NCBI RefSeq assembly: GCF_016863115.1
Contig: NZ_BOOG01000031.1
Coordinates: forward strand, 1 to 64,000
Origin: Sphaerimonospora thailandensis
GTDB lineage: Bacteria; Actinomycetota; Actinomycetes; Streptosporangiales; Streptosporangiaceae
Reading direction: 5' to 3'
Length of the DNA: 64,000 nt
Made by a program: the position numbers and the translations under genes. Of the stretch, positions 54,359 through 63,632 are shown piece by piece. The notes beneath the pieces are model-generated. The model saw only the letters and a list, made by a program, of their open reading frames with translations. It did not search any database and was not told where the DNA came from. The stretch's first letter is position 1; each line of letters starts with the position of its first letter.

Positions 54359-55630
54359 GTGGAAGCTGAGGACATCCTGCGACTGGACCGCGAGCACGTC
54401 TGGCATCCGTACGCCGCGGTGCCGTCCGGCGTGCCCGCGGCGGTGCCGTCCCATGTGCCCGTGCACGCGGTCCGCGCCGCCCGTGGCGTACGGCTCACGC
54501 TCGCGGACGGCAGGGAGGTCGTCGACGGCATGTCGTCGTGGTGGGCGGCCATCCACGGGTACAACCACCCGAGGCTGAACCAGGCCATCCGCGACCAGCT
54601 CGACGACATGGCACATGTCATGTTCGGCGGTCTCACCCACGAGCCCGCCGTACGGCTCGCGCGGATGCTGGTCGAGCTGACCGGGCTGGACCGCGTCTTT
54701 CTGGCCGACTCCGGCTCGGTGGCCGTCGAGGTCGCGATCAAGATGGCCCTGCAGTACGCGGCGGCGACCGGCCACCCCGGCCGGACCAGGCTGTTCACCG
54801 TCCGGGGCGGCTACCACGGCGACACGTTCGGCGCGATGGCGGCCTGCGATCCGGTGAACGGCATGCACCACCTGTTCTCCGGCGTGCTGCCGAGCCACGT
54901 CTTCGGACCTGTTCCACCGGCCCGGTATGACGAGGCCTACCTGGCGGAGCTGTCCTCACTCGTGGCGGCGCACGCGGACGAGCTGGCCGCGATCATCGTC
55001 GAGCCGATCGTGCAGGGCGCCGGCGGCATGCGCTTCTATCACCCGGCCTACCTGCGGCGGCTGCGCGAGCTGGCCGACGAGCACGGCATCCTGCTGATCG
55101 CCGACGAGATCGCGACCGGCTTCGGCCGTACCGGGGAGCTGTTCGGCTGCGACCACGCCGGGATCCGCCCCGACATCATGTGCCTGGGCAAGGCGCTGAC
55201 CGGCGGATACCTGACGCTCGCCGCGACCCTGTGCACGGCGCCGGTGGCCGACGCCATCGGCGTGCTGATGCACGGGCCGACCTTCATGGGCAATCCGCTC
55301 GCGACGGCGGTCGCCGGCGCCTCACTCGGCCTGCTGGGCGAGCGTCCGTGGCGGGAGGAGGTCAAGCGGATCGAGGCCGGGCTGCTCGACGGCCTCGCGC
55401 CGGCCGCCGGGCACCCCGGGGTGCGTGACGTCCGGGTCCTCGGCGCGATCGGGGTGATCGAGATGGTCGACCCCGTCAATGTCGCCAAAATTCAGGACAT
55501 CGTGATGCGCCAGGGCGTCTGGCTCCGACCGTTCGGCCACCTGATCTACACGATGCCGCCCTACGCCTGCACCCCCGACGACATCACGACCATCACCAAA
55601 GCCATGGTCACCGCCGCCACATCAGGGTGA
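54359..55630 (+). CDS. bioA: Adenosylmethionine-8-amino-7-oxononanoate aminotransferase
   Basis: 423 residues from GTG 54359, seven bases after TAGGGT (leaderless-like). PLP-dependent fold: VWHPYAAV at the N-terminus, [18 protein letters not shown] lysine Lys278 in [11 protein letters not shown], and [11 protein letters not shown]. It forms DAPA in biotin synthesis. No bioB, D or F adjoins, so the biotin pathway is scattered. Confidence 0.92.
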   Translation: MEAEDILRLDREHVWHPYAAVPSGVPAAVPSHVPVHAVRAARGVRLTLADGREVVDGMSSWWAAIHGYNHPRLNQAIRDQLDDMAHVMFGGLTHEPAVRLARMLVELTGLDRVFLADSGSVAVEVAIKMALQYAAATGHPGRTRLFTVRGGYHGDTFGAMAACDPVNGMHHLFSGVLPSHVFGPVPPARYDEAYLAELSSLVAAHADELAAIIVEPIVQGAGGMRFYHPAYLRRLRELADEHGILLIADEIATGFGRTGELFGCDHAGIRPDIMCLGKALTGGYLTLAATLCTAPVADAIGVLMHGPTFMGNPLATAVAGASLGLLGERPWREEVKRIEAGLLDGLAPAAGHPGVRDVRVLGAIGVIEMVDPVNVAKIQDIVMRQGVWLRPFGHLIYTMPPYACTPDDITTITKAMVTAATSG

Positions 55631-57067
55631 TCATGGCAGGAGGTCGTTGTCGCGGGCCCACTTGAGCAGGGACTCGCGGGCGGCCTCCTTGCCGATCACC
55701 CCTTCATCCATACGGATCTCCAGCATGTGCTTGTAGGCCTGGCCGATCACGGGGCCCGGGGGGAGCCCGAGGATCTCCTGGATCTCGTTGCCGTCCAGCT
55801 CCGGCCGGATCTTGGCGAGCTCCTCCTCCTCCGCCAGCCGGGCGATGCGCTCCTCGAGCTGGTCGTAGGTCCGCGACAGCGCCGCCGCCTTGCGCTTGTT
55901 GCGGGTCGTGCAGTCGGCCCTGGTCAGCTTGTGCAGCCGCTCCAGCAGGTGCCCGGCGTCGCGCACGTACCGCCGGACCGCGCTGTCGGTCCACCCCGCC
56001 GTGCCGTACCCGTGGAAGCGCAGGTGCAGCTCCACCAGCCGCGACACGTCGGCCACGACGTCTTTGGGGAAGCGCAGCTCGGTCAGCCGCTTCTTCGTCA
56101 TCTGCGCCCCCACCACCTCGTGATGGTGGAACGAGACCCGGCCCCCCGGCTCGTTGCGGCGGGTCTTCGGCTTGCCGATGTCGTGCAGCAGCGCGGCCCA
56201 CCGCAGCACCCGGTCCGGGCCGCCGGTCTCCAGGCCGATGGCCTGCTCGAGCACGATCAGCGTGTGCTCGTAGACGTCCTTGTGCCGATGGTGCTCGTCG
56301 ATCTCCAGCCGGAGCTTCGGCAGCTCGGGCAGGACATGGGCGGCCAGGCCGGTCTCGACGAGCAGCGACAGCCCGGCTCGCGGCCGCGACCCCAGCAGCA
56401 GCTTGTCGAGTTCGTCCCGGATGCGCTCGGCGGACACGATCTCGATCCGGCCCGCCATCGCGGCCATCGCCTCGACCACTCCGGCGTCCACGCTGAAGCC
56501 GAGCTGCGAGGCGAACCTGGCGGCCCGCAGCATGCGCAGCGGGTCGTCGTCGAACGACTGTTCCGGACTCGCCGGCGTACGCAGCACCTTCGCGGCGAGG
56601 TCGGGCAGCCCTCCGTGGGGGTCCACGAACTCGTGGCTCGGCAGCCGGACCGCCATCGCGTTGACCGCGAAGTCGCGGCGGGCGAGATCGCCGTCGAGCG
56701 TGTCGCCGTACTCGACGTCGGGCTTGCGCGACGCCGGATCGTACGACTCGGTGCGATATGTGGTGATCTCGAGCAGCCAGCCGCCTTTGCGGACGCCGAC
56801 GGTGCCGAAGTCGATCCCGATCGTCCACACCGCGTCGGCCCAGTCTTTGACGATCTCCAGCACCTGTTCCGGACGGGCGTCCGTCGTCAGGTCGAGATCG
56901 TTGCCGATGCGGCCGAGGAAGACGTCACGCACGGAGCCGCCGACCAGGGCCAGTTCGTGCCCGCGCGCCACGAACAGCTCGCCGAGTTCGTCGGCCACGG
57001 GGGCGAGCCGACGGAACAGCTCGTCGACGGCTCGCCGCTGGCTCTCGGTCAGATTTGAAACGGACAC
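55631..57067 (-). CDS. cca: CCA tRNA nucleotidyltransferase
   Basis: 478 residues. Nucleotidyltransferase core with GGSVRDVFLG and the metal-binding DLDLTTDA, followed by RRDFAVNAMAV and DDPLRMLRAARFA; then an HD domain with LLHDIGKPKT. It adds or repairs the 3' CCA of tRNAs. Same position as pcnA/Rv3907c in mycobacteria and SCO3896 in Streptomyces. Convergent with bioA, stop to stop without a gap. Confidence 0.92.
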   Translation of the reverse strand: MSVSNLTESQRRAVDELFRRLAPVADELGELFVARGHELALVGGSVRDVFLGRIGNDLDLTTDARPEQVLEIVKDWADAVWTIGIDFGTVGVRKGGWLLEITTYRTESYDPASRKPDVEYGDTLDGDLARRDFAVNAMAVRLPSHEFVDPHGGLPDLAAKVLRTPASPEQSFDDDPLRMLRAARFASQLGFSVDAGVVEAMAAMAGRIEIVSAERIRDELDKLLLGSRPRAGLSLLVETGLAAHVLPELPKLRLEIDEHHRHKDVYEHTLIVLEQAIGLETGGPDRVLRWAALLHDIGKPKTRRNEPGGRVSFHHHEVVGAQMTKKRLTELRFPKDVVADVSRLVELHLRFHGYGTAGWTDSAVRRYVRDAGHLLERLHKLTRADCTTRNKRKAAALSRTYDQLEERIARLAEEEELAKIRPELDGNEIQEILGLPPGPVIGQAYKHMLEIRMDEGVIGKEAARESLLKWARDNDLLP

Positions 57068-57211
57068 GGCTGGGTAGGTCCTTCGGTCACGGAACAGGTT
57101 CTCCCCCCGAATGCCCTTTGGTGTCGCCTAGGGGAGACATACACCTAGCGAGCACCAGGGACACCCCCTGAGGTCGGTTGGGAGCGCTGGACGACGCAAG
57201 GAGCACACGAG

Positions 57212-57748
57212 ATGAAGGACGCTCTCGCGATTCACCGCCGGCTCCTCGCCCGCCAGATCCACCATGAGATCGTACGTCTTCCGCGGCCCTTGACATGCGC
57301 CGACGAGCTCCCCGAGATGCTCGATGCGACTCCTGAGTCGTGTGCCCGCGTTTCCGTTTTCGAAGTGCCGACCCGAGGCCGCATGGAGCCGGTGGCCGTG
57401 GTCGGGGCCGTCGCCGCCCACCCCACGCCGCAGGCCGTCGGAGCGGTGCTGCACGCCCGTGACGTACGGCCGGCCTCGTCGTTCCTGGTGAACTCGGTCA
57501 CCGACTACCCCGACCGGCTGGTCTGCCCGCTGCTGCTCCCCGACGATCTCAGGGTCCTCGTCGACCAGCGCATGGTCGAGCATCTCGATCCGGGCGAATT
57601 CGTGCACACCGCCACGGGCGAGCGCCGTACGGCGCTGCGAATCCGGGCAATCCACCTTTTCAACCAGATATCGGGCAAGCGAGTAGATCTTGAAACAGCA
57701 CGTCAGACGGGACTCGTGAGGCTGGCCAGTCCTATGCGGACGACATAG
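57212..57748 (+). CDS. YbaK/aminoacyl-tRNA deacylase-like protein
   Basis: 178 residues. AAGGAG upstream of ATG 57212. The pattern HHEIVRLPRPLTCADELPEML, AVVGAVAAHPTP, then ASSFLVNSVTDYPDRLVCPLLLPDD resembles the YbaK/ProX fold with a hydrophobic core and basic pocket. Editing of misacylated tRNA is plausible beside cca, but the catalytic Lys could not be fixed by eye. In M. tuberculosis this place is held by mutT4. Confidence 0.55.
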   Translation: MKDALAIHRRLLARQIHHEIVRLPRPLTCADELPEMLDATPESCARVSVFEVPTRGRMEPVAVVGAVAAHPTPQAVGAVLHARDVRPASSFLVNSVTDYPDRLVCPLLLPDDLRVLVDQRMVEHLDPGEFVHTATGERRTALRIRAIHLFNQISGKRVDLETARQTGLVRLASPMRTT

Positions 57749-57794
57749 GCCATAGCATTCTGGGCGTGCGCCGTTCCTCATCGCCGGCCCGCGC

Positions 57795-60146
57795 ATGATC
57801 CGTAAGGCCGCGCTGCTGACCCTGCTGACCGCCGTGCTCGCTCCCGCGGGCATGGCCGGTACGGCTGTCGCCGCTTCGAACCGTCATGCGGCGGGCTCGG
57901 CCGCCGCGACCGCAGCCGCCGCGACCGCGGTGGCCGCCACGGCGCCGGCGGATCCCCTCGTCGTGGAGAAGGTCACGCCGGAGATCCCACGTGAGGCCGC
58001 CACGCCCATCACGGTCTCCGGCGCCGTGACCGGGACGCCCCAGTCGTCGGTACAGGTCCGGATCCATTACTCGCCGGGCCGGCCGTTCGCGACGCGGGCC
58101 GAGCTGGCGACCTTCCTGGACGACGACGGTTACGTCACGACGAACTGGCGGACGAAGATCCAGGTCACCCAGCTCGACCAGTCGGGAAAGCTGCCCTTCG
58201 AGTTCAGCGTGACGCCGCAGGAGCTGGGCATGTCACGCGCCGGGGTCTATCCCCTGGCCATCGAGGTCCTCGACGCCGCGACCGGCCAGCGGGTCGCGAT
58301 CGACCGGACGGTCCTGCCGTACGTGCCCGCGGACGCCGAGCAGATCCCCAAGGTCAGGCTCGCACTCGCGATGCCGATCGTCGACCGTCCCCACCGGGCG
58401 GACGACAACACGTTCATGGACGACGACCTGCGCGGATCGGTCGCCTCCGGCCGCCTGGCCAACCTGCTGAAGCTGGTCAAGACAAGCCACGAGACCGTGA
58501 CCTGGTTCGTCGATCCCGCCCTGCTGGAGGACGTGCGCCTGACGTCCGCCGGGTCGTACACGGTCAAGACGAGCGACGGCATCCGGCGCGCGGCCGCCGA
58601 CCCCGCGGCCGGCAAGTGGCTCGACGACCTGCGCACCGCCCTGTCCGGCAAGCCGGTGCTGGCCACGCCGTACGCCGATCCGGACCTGGCGGCGCTGGTG
58701 CACAACAAGCTGGACGAGCCCGCCGTCGCGGCGATCCGGCGGGGCTCGAGCGTGGCCTCCGATGTGCTCGGCAGGGAGGTCCCGACATCTACGACATGGC
58801 CCGCCGGCGGGCGGCTCGACCGCGACACCCTCGACGAACTGGCGATGTCCGGGGTGAAGTCGGTCCTGCTGTCCGGCGACGCGTTCCTGTCGCCGCCACC
58901 GGATGACCCCGGAACCGCCCAAACCGGAACACCACAGACCGGCGCCATCCAGACACCGCAGTCGAATGCTCCCTCGTCCACGCCCGACGCCGCGCTGCGG
59001 GTCGACACCGTGGCCGAGACCCCGGTGACCGCGCTGCTCGCCGACCCCGCCCTGGGCCAGATCCTGGGCGCCGACGTCTCCGCCGCCGGCGGCGCCATGC
59101 TGGCCCGTCAGCGGTTCCTCGGCGAGACCGCGATGATCGCCTTCGAGGGGGCCGGCCAGCCGGGACAGGCGGGACAGGCGGGACAAGCGGCGGAGCCGGG
59201 GCGCGCTCAGCCGACCCGGACGGTCGTCGCCGTACCCGAGACGCGGACCTGGAACCCCAACCCCGCGTTCGTTTCCTCCCTGCTGCAGGCGGCCGCCGGC
59301 GCCCCCTGGCTGCGGATGACTTCGCTCGACTCGGTGAAGCCGACCCGGGCGGCACGCTCCGATTTCAGCTACACCGACCAGGACAGGCAGGCCGAGCTGC
59401 GCCACTCCTACCTGGGCACGGTGCGCAGGCTCGGGCAGGAAGCCGACGCGGTGTCCACGGTCACCACGGAGCAGGACCAGCTCTTCCACGAGGCCATCCT
59501 GCGGCTGACCGCGTCCGCCTGGCGGACCGATCGCAAGCGGGCGCACGCCTTCGCCAAGCAGGTGGAGTCGTCGATCGAAGACCGCCTACGCAGGGTGTCG
59601 GTGATCGACACCCCCAGGGCCGTGGCCGGCGCGGACGGTCAGGTGCCGGTCAGCGTGGCGAACAAGCTGGACAGCGACGTCACCATCAAGATCCGTGTAA
59701 CGTCCGACGACGAGTCGCGGCTCGCGATCGTGGACGGCTTCTACGAGACCGAGCCCATCACCGTGCTGCGCGACCGCACCCAACTCGTGAACGTGCCGGT
59801 GACCGTGCCGGGGGGCGGCGGCGGCGAGGCGACCATCTCCATCCAGGTCCTGACCGCGGAGGGCAAGCGGTACGGCAAGGCGGTGCACGTGACCGTCCGG
59901 ACCACCGACTACACCGGCATCGCCATCGTCATCGTGGGCGCCGCCCTTGTCATCATGCTGGCCGCGGTCGTGATGCGCGTCCTGCGTCGCCGGTCACGCA
60001 GGGCCTTCCCGTTCGGCGCGCCCGATGGCGGCCCCGCGCCGCCGGACGCGACGCCATCCGATGCGGCGCCGCCCGGTCAGGCGCCGCCCGGTCATGTGCG
60101 GGCCGTACCGGTCGAGGTCGATCGGGGGGACAAGCCCCCGGCATAG
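57795..60146 (+). CDS. DUF6049 family secreted/membrane protein
   Basis: 783 residues from ATG 57795. Signal peptide (AALLTLLTAVLAPAGMAGTAVAA), a large extracytoplasmic domain, and a C-terminal helix (IAIVIVGAALVIMLAAVVM) with basic anchor RVLRRRSRR and a Pro/Ala tail. It corresponds to Rv3909 and SCO3895-type proteins just upstream of murJ. Unknown function; the constant link to murJ suggests a role in envelope assembly (inference). Confidence 0.8.
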   Translation: MIRKAALLTLLTAVLAPAGMAGTAVAASNRHAAGSAAATAAAATAVAATAPADPLVVEKVTPEIPREAATPITVSGAVTGTPQSSVQVRIHYSPGRPFATRAELATFLDDDGYVTTNWRTKIQVTQLDQSGKLPFEFSVTPQELGMSRAGVYPLAIEVLDAATGQRVAIDRTVLPYVPADAEQIPKVRLALAMPIVDRPHRADDNTFMDDDLRGSVASGRLANLLKLVKTSHETVTWFVDPALLEDVRLTSAGSYTVKTSDGIRRAAADPAAGKWLDDLRTALSGKPVLATPYADPDLAALVHNKLDEPAVAAIRRGSSVASDVLGREVPTSTTWPAGGRLDRDTLDELAMSGVKSVLLSGDAFLSPPPDDPGTAQTGTPQTGAIQTPQSNAPSSTPDAALRVDTVAETPVTALLADPALGQILGADVSAAGGAMLARQRFLGETAMIAFEGAGQPGQAGQAGQAAEPGRAQPTRTVVAVPETRTWNPNPAFVSSLLQAAAGAPWLRMTSLDSVKPTRAARSDFSYTDQDRQAELRHSYLGTVRRLGQEADAVSTVTTEQDQLFHEAILRLTASAWRTDRKRAHAFAKQVESSIEDRLRRVSVIDTPRAVAGADGQVPVSVANKLDSDVTIKIRVTSDDESRLAIVDGFYETEPITVLRDRTQLVNVPVTVPGGGGGEATISIQVLTAEGKRYGKAVHVTVRTTDYTGIAIVIVGAALVIMLAAVVMRVLRRRSRRAFPFGAPDGGPAPPDATPSDAAPPGQAPPGHVRAVPVEVDRGDKPPA

Positions 60147-60208
60147 TTGGCCGTGGTCGCCGGGGGAGTCCTCGGCGAAGGCCGTCCGTCGCGAGCTGAA
60201 GGAATGAC

Positions 60209-61807
60209 ATGAGCAGGATGCTCCGAGCCGGTGCGATCATGGCGGCCGGCACGATGGTCTCGCGGCTCACCGGCTTCCTGCGTACGGCGCTGCTCGCGGC
60301 GGCCATCGGCACCTGGGCGCTCGGCGACGCCTACAACGCGGCCTACATGATCCCGCTCATCCTGTTCGACCTGCTGCTGCAGGGCGTGCTGAGCAGCGTG
60401 ATCGTCCCACTGATCGTCCGGGCGCAGCAGAACGACGCCGACGGCGGGCAGGCCTTCGAGCAGCGTCTGATGACGCTGGCGGTGGTCGTGCTGGCCGGGG
60501 TCGCCGTGGTCGGCGTGCTGATCGCCCATCCGATCATGGAGCTCTACACGGCGGCGAACTGGTCGGCGCACAAGGTCGACGTGGCCGCCACGCTGGCGCG
60601 GTTCCTGCTGCCGCAGATCGCGCTCCTCGGCATCGGGGCCATGGCCGGGGCGATCCTGAACACCCGCGACAGGTTCGGCGCCCCGATGTGGGCGCCGGTG
60701 CTCAACAACATCGTGCAGATCGGCATGCTGGTCGCCTACCTGAAGATCGGCACAGCCGACATCGAGCAGGTGACGTACGGCCAGCTCGCGCTGCTGGGTC
60801 TCGGCACCACGGCGGGCATCGTCGCCCAGACGATCGTGCTCGTCATCGCGCTGCACCGGGTCGGCTTCCGGTTCCGGCCGCGGCTGGACCTGCGCGGCAG
60901 CGGCCTCGGTCAGGCGGCCAGGATGGCGGTCTGGACGTTCGTCTATGTCGGCGTGACGCAGCTCGGTTTCTGGGTGACAACCAAGCTCTCCACGGGGGCA
61001 GGCGGCCAGGCGGCGGGAGCCGGCAACAGCGCCTACGCCTACGCCTACCAACTCTTCCAGCTCCCGTACGGAATCATCGCGGTGTCGGTGATCACGGCGA
61101 TGCTGCCGAGGATGAGCAGGTTCGTCGCCGAGGGGGACCTGGACTCCGCGCGCGCGGAGTTCGCCTCCGGCGTCCGGCTGGTGTCATCGGTGATCGTCCC
61201 GTCGAGCCTGCTGCTGCTGGTGCTCGGCCCGGCGGTCACCACAGTGATCTTCTCGTGGGGGCGCATGACCGTGGACAGCGCCCTGTACATCGGCTATGTG
61301 CTGATGGTCTTCGGGCTCGCGCTGGTGCCGTTCTCGATCTTCCAGCTTCTGCTGCGGGTCTTCTACAGCTTTGGCGACACCCGAACCCCGGCCGCCATCG
61401 CCGGGGTAAATGTCGCGATAAGCGCAACGTTAAGCCTCATCGCGTATTTTGTTCTTCCGGTGCGGTACATCGTGATCGGAATGGCGTTCTCTTTCTTGAT
61501 CACATATGTGATCGGGAGTGGGGTCGCGTGGACGCTGGCGAGCCGGCGGACCGGCGGGCTGGGCGGCCGGGAGGTGATGGCCGGGCTGTCGCGGATGTTC
61601 GTCGCGGCGATCCCCGCGTCGGCGGTCGCGCTGGCCGTGCTCTGGCTGGTCCGGGAGATCGCCGGGATCACCCCGGTCAGCTCGGCGGTCGTGCTCGCCG
61701 TGGGCGGCGGGGCGGGCCTGCTGCTCTACCTGCTGACGGCCCATCGGATGCGGGTCCCCGAGGTCGGTTCCATCATTGGACTTGTGGCGAGCCGGGTAGG
61801 ACGGTAG
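60209..61807 (+). CDS. murJ: Lipid II flippase MurJ
   Basis: 532 residues, 14 predicted helices. AGTMVSRLTGFLRTALLAAAI is the MurJ start, ALGDAYNAAYMIP follows, and the basic/polar cavity residues of helices 1, 2, 7 and 8 are kept (RDRFGAPMWAPVLNN, FQLPYGIIAVSVITAMLPRMS). It flips lipid II for peptidoglycan. Unlike mycobacterial MviN (Rv3910) it lacks the fused pseudokinase, which is the next gene. Confidence 0.92.
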   Translation: MSRMLRAGAIMAAGTMVSRLTGFLRTALLAAAIGTWALGDAYNAAYMIPLILFDLLLQGVLSSVIVPLIVRAQQNDADGGQAFEQRLMTLAVVVLAGVAVVGVLIAHPIMELYTAANWSAHKVDVAATLARFLLPQIALLGIGAMAGAILNTRDRFGAPMWAPVLNNIVQIGMLVAYLKIGTADIEQVTYGQLALLGLGTTAGIVAQTIVLVIALHRVGFRFRPRLDLRGSGLGQAARMAVWTFVYVGVTQLGFWVTTKLSTGAGGQAAGAGNSAYAYAYQLFQLPYGIIAVSVITAMLPRMSRFVAEGDLDSARAEFASGVRLVSSVIVPSSLLLLVLGPAVTTVIFSWGRMTVDSALYIGYVLMVFGLALVPFSIFQLLLRVFYSFGDTRTPAAIAGVNVAISATLSLIAYFVLPVRYIVIGMAFSFLITYVIGSGVAWTLASRRTGGLGGREVMAGLSRMFVAAIPASAVALAVLWLVREIAGITPVSSAVVLAVGGGAGLLLYLLTAHRMRVPEVGSIIGLVASRVGR

Positions 61808-62081
61808 GAGTCCTCAAACGTGATCGACAGATCGAAGGCGGCCCGAATGTCCGATTCGGAGGTCTTCGATCGGGAAGGCGGGCAGGACCGGCATCCTACT
61901 GAGGAGTGCCCCGTATATCTGCGCCGCGACCGCAGCTGGCAAGAAGATCTACGGGGCATGACCTAGCATGGTGCGCCTAGGAATCAACCGTTGAGAGCGG
62001 CGAGCGGAAGCGGGAAGGCGTGGGCGAAACCACCCGGCATCGGCTGATGCATGCCGATCGGCCGCGGATCGAGGCGGCCGC

Positions 62082-63623
62082 ATGAGCATGTCCGCAGTCG
62101 AACCCGGCACCCGGCTGGCTGACCGGTTCCGCCTGGAGGACCGGGTCGACGAGTCCGGCGGCGCGACCCTCTGGAAGGCCATCGACGAGATCCTCGCCAG
62201 GCCGGTCGCCGTGCACACGTTCTCACCGGAGTTCACCCGTGTCACCGAGGTGGTGACCGCGGCGCGGCTGGCGAGCCGCCTCACCGATCCCCGGCTCACC
62301 CAGGTCTTCGACGCCGCGGACGAGGACGGCACGGCCTATGTGGTGAGCGAGTGGGTCAGCGGGGAGTCGCTGCTCGACCTGCTGTCGAACGGGGCCGTAG
62401 AACCCGAACGCGGGGCCGCCCTGGTGGCCGAGGCCGCCGAGGCGCTGGCCCACGCCCACGAGGCCGGGCTCACCCACCTGCACCTCACGCCCGAGCGCCT
62501 CATGTGGACCACGGGCGGCACCGTCAAGCTGCTCGGTCTCGCCGTGGACGCCGCGATCCTCGGTCTGGAGGCGAGGGAGGACGCCGCCCGCGAGGACGCG
62601 GAGGGCCTGGGTCGGCTGCTCTACGCCGCGGTCACCGGCCACTGGCCCGGTGAAGAGGACTGCGGCCTGCCCGCCGCCCCCACGGACGACGGCAAGATAT
62701 GCACGCCCCGTCAGGTCACGGCGGGAGTCCCCGGCTATCTCGATGCCATCACCTGCCGTGCGCTGCTGCAGGAGACCAAGCGGGGGCAGCCGCCGCTCTC
62801 GACTCCCGCCGAGGTGGCCGAGGCCCTCACCGAGGTGCCGCGGCCGGCTCCCGCGCCGGTGACCACCGCCCCACCCGCGCTGAACCTGCGTGACGGGGCC
62901 CCGGACGGGATGACCGCCTCCCCGGCCCAGCCCCCACCGCTGGGTCCGACGCCTGACTGGAACTCCAGGCCCACCTGGAATGGATCCAACTGGGGCACGG
63001 GCGGGCCGCAGCAGACCACCGGCACCGCGAGCAAGATCCTGCTCACCGTCATCGTTCTGCTGGTCATGGCCGCCGTCGGCGTCGGCGCGTGGACCGTGGG
63101 CAAGAACCTGGGCAACGCACCGAAGACCACCCAGTCGGCTGAGCCGTCCCAGTCGGCCGCCACGCACAAGCCGGTGGCGGTCAAGCCGGTGAGCGCGACC
63201 GGGTTCGACCCACTGGGCGACGACAAGGTCGAGAACCCGGATTTCGCCCCCCTCGCCATCGACGGCAAGTCCTCCACCGATTGGCACACGACGAGCTACA
63301 ACAGTGCCGACCTGGGCCGTCTCAAGGACGGCGTCGGCCTGATCCTCGACATGGGCAAGCCGATTCCGATCTCTGACGTGGCCGTCTCCCTGGGCAGCGC
63401 CCCCGGCGCGAGTGTCCAGTTGAAGGTGGGCGACGCCGCGGATCTCGGCTCGTTGAAGACGGTCGCCAAGGCCGAGAACGCCTCCGGTTCGGTGACCCTC
63501 ACCCCGGACAAGGCCACGACCGGGCAGTACGTTGTGATCTGGTTTACGCGTCTTCCGCCCTATGAGGGCAAGTATCGTGGCACCATTTACGAGGTAACGG
63601 TTCATTCTCCCGGATCGGCATAG
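62082..63623 (+). CDS. Pseudokinase with extracytoplasmic discoidin-like domain
   Basis: 513 residues. A protein-kinase fold covers about 10-260, but key residues are lost: His45 replaces the VAIK Lys (RPVAVHTF), HLHLTPER at 132-139 replaces HRDLKPEN, and DFG is LGL. A Pro-rich linker, one helix (KILLTVIVLLVMAAVGVGAW) and a C-terminal beta domain (DGKSSTDWHT, GLILDMGKPIPISDVAV) follow. It matches the C-terminal part of mycobacterial MviN. Probably binds an FHA partner to control MurJ (inference). Confidence 0.85.
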   Translation: MSMSAVEPGTRLADRFRLEDRVDESGGATLWKAIDEILARPVAVHTFSPEFTRVTEVVTAARLASRLTDPRLTQVFDAADEDGTAYVVSEWVSGESLLDLLSNGAVEPERGAALVAEAAEALAHAHEAGLTHLHLTPERLMWTTGGTVKLLGLAVDAAILGLEAREDAAREDAEGLGRLLYAAVTGHWPGEEDCGLPAAPTDDGKICTPRQVTAGVPGYLDAITCRALLQETKRGQPPLSTPAEVAEALTEVPRPAPAPVTTAPPALNLRDGAPDGMTASPAQPPPLGPTPDWNSRPTWNGSNWGTGGPQQTTGTASKILLTVIVLLVMAAVGVGAWTVGKNLGNAPKTTQSAEPSQSAATHKPVAVKPVSATGFDPLGDDKVENPDFAPLAIDGKSSTDWHTTSYNSADLGRLKDGVGLILDMGKPIPISDVAVSLGSAPGASVQLKVGDAADLGSLKTVAKAENASGSVTLTPDKATTGQYVVIWFTRLPPYEGKYRGTIYEVTVHSPGSA

Positions 63624-63632
63624 CAGGGCCTT

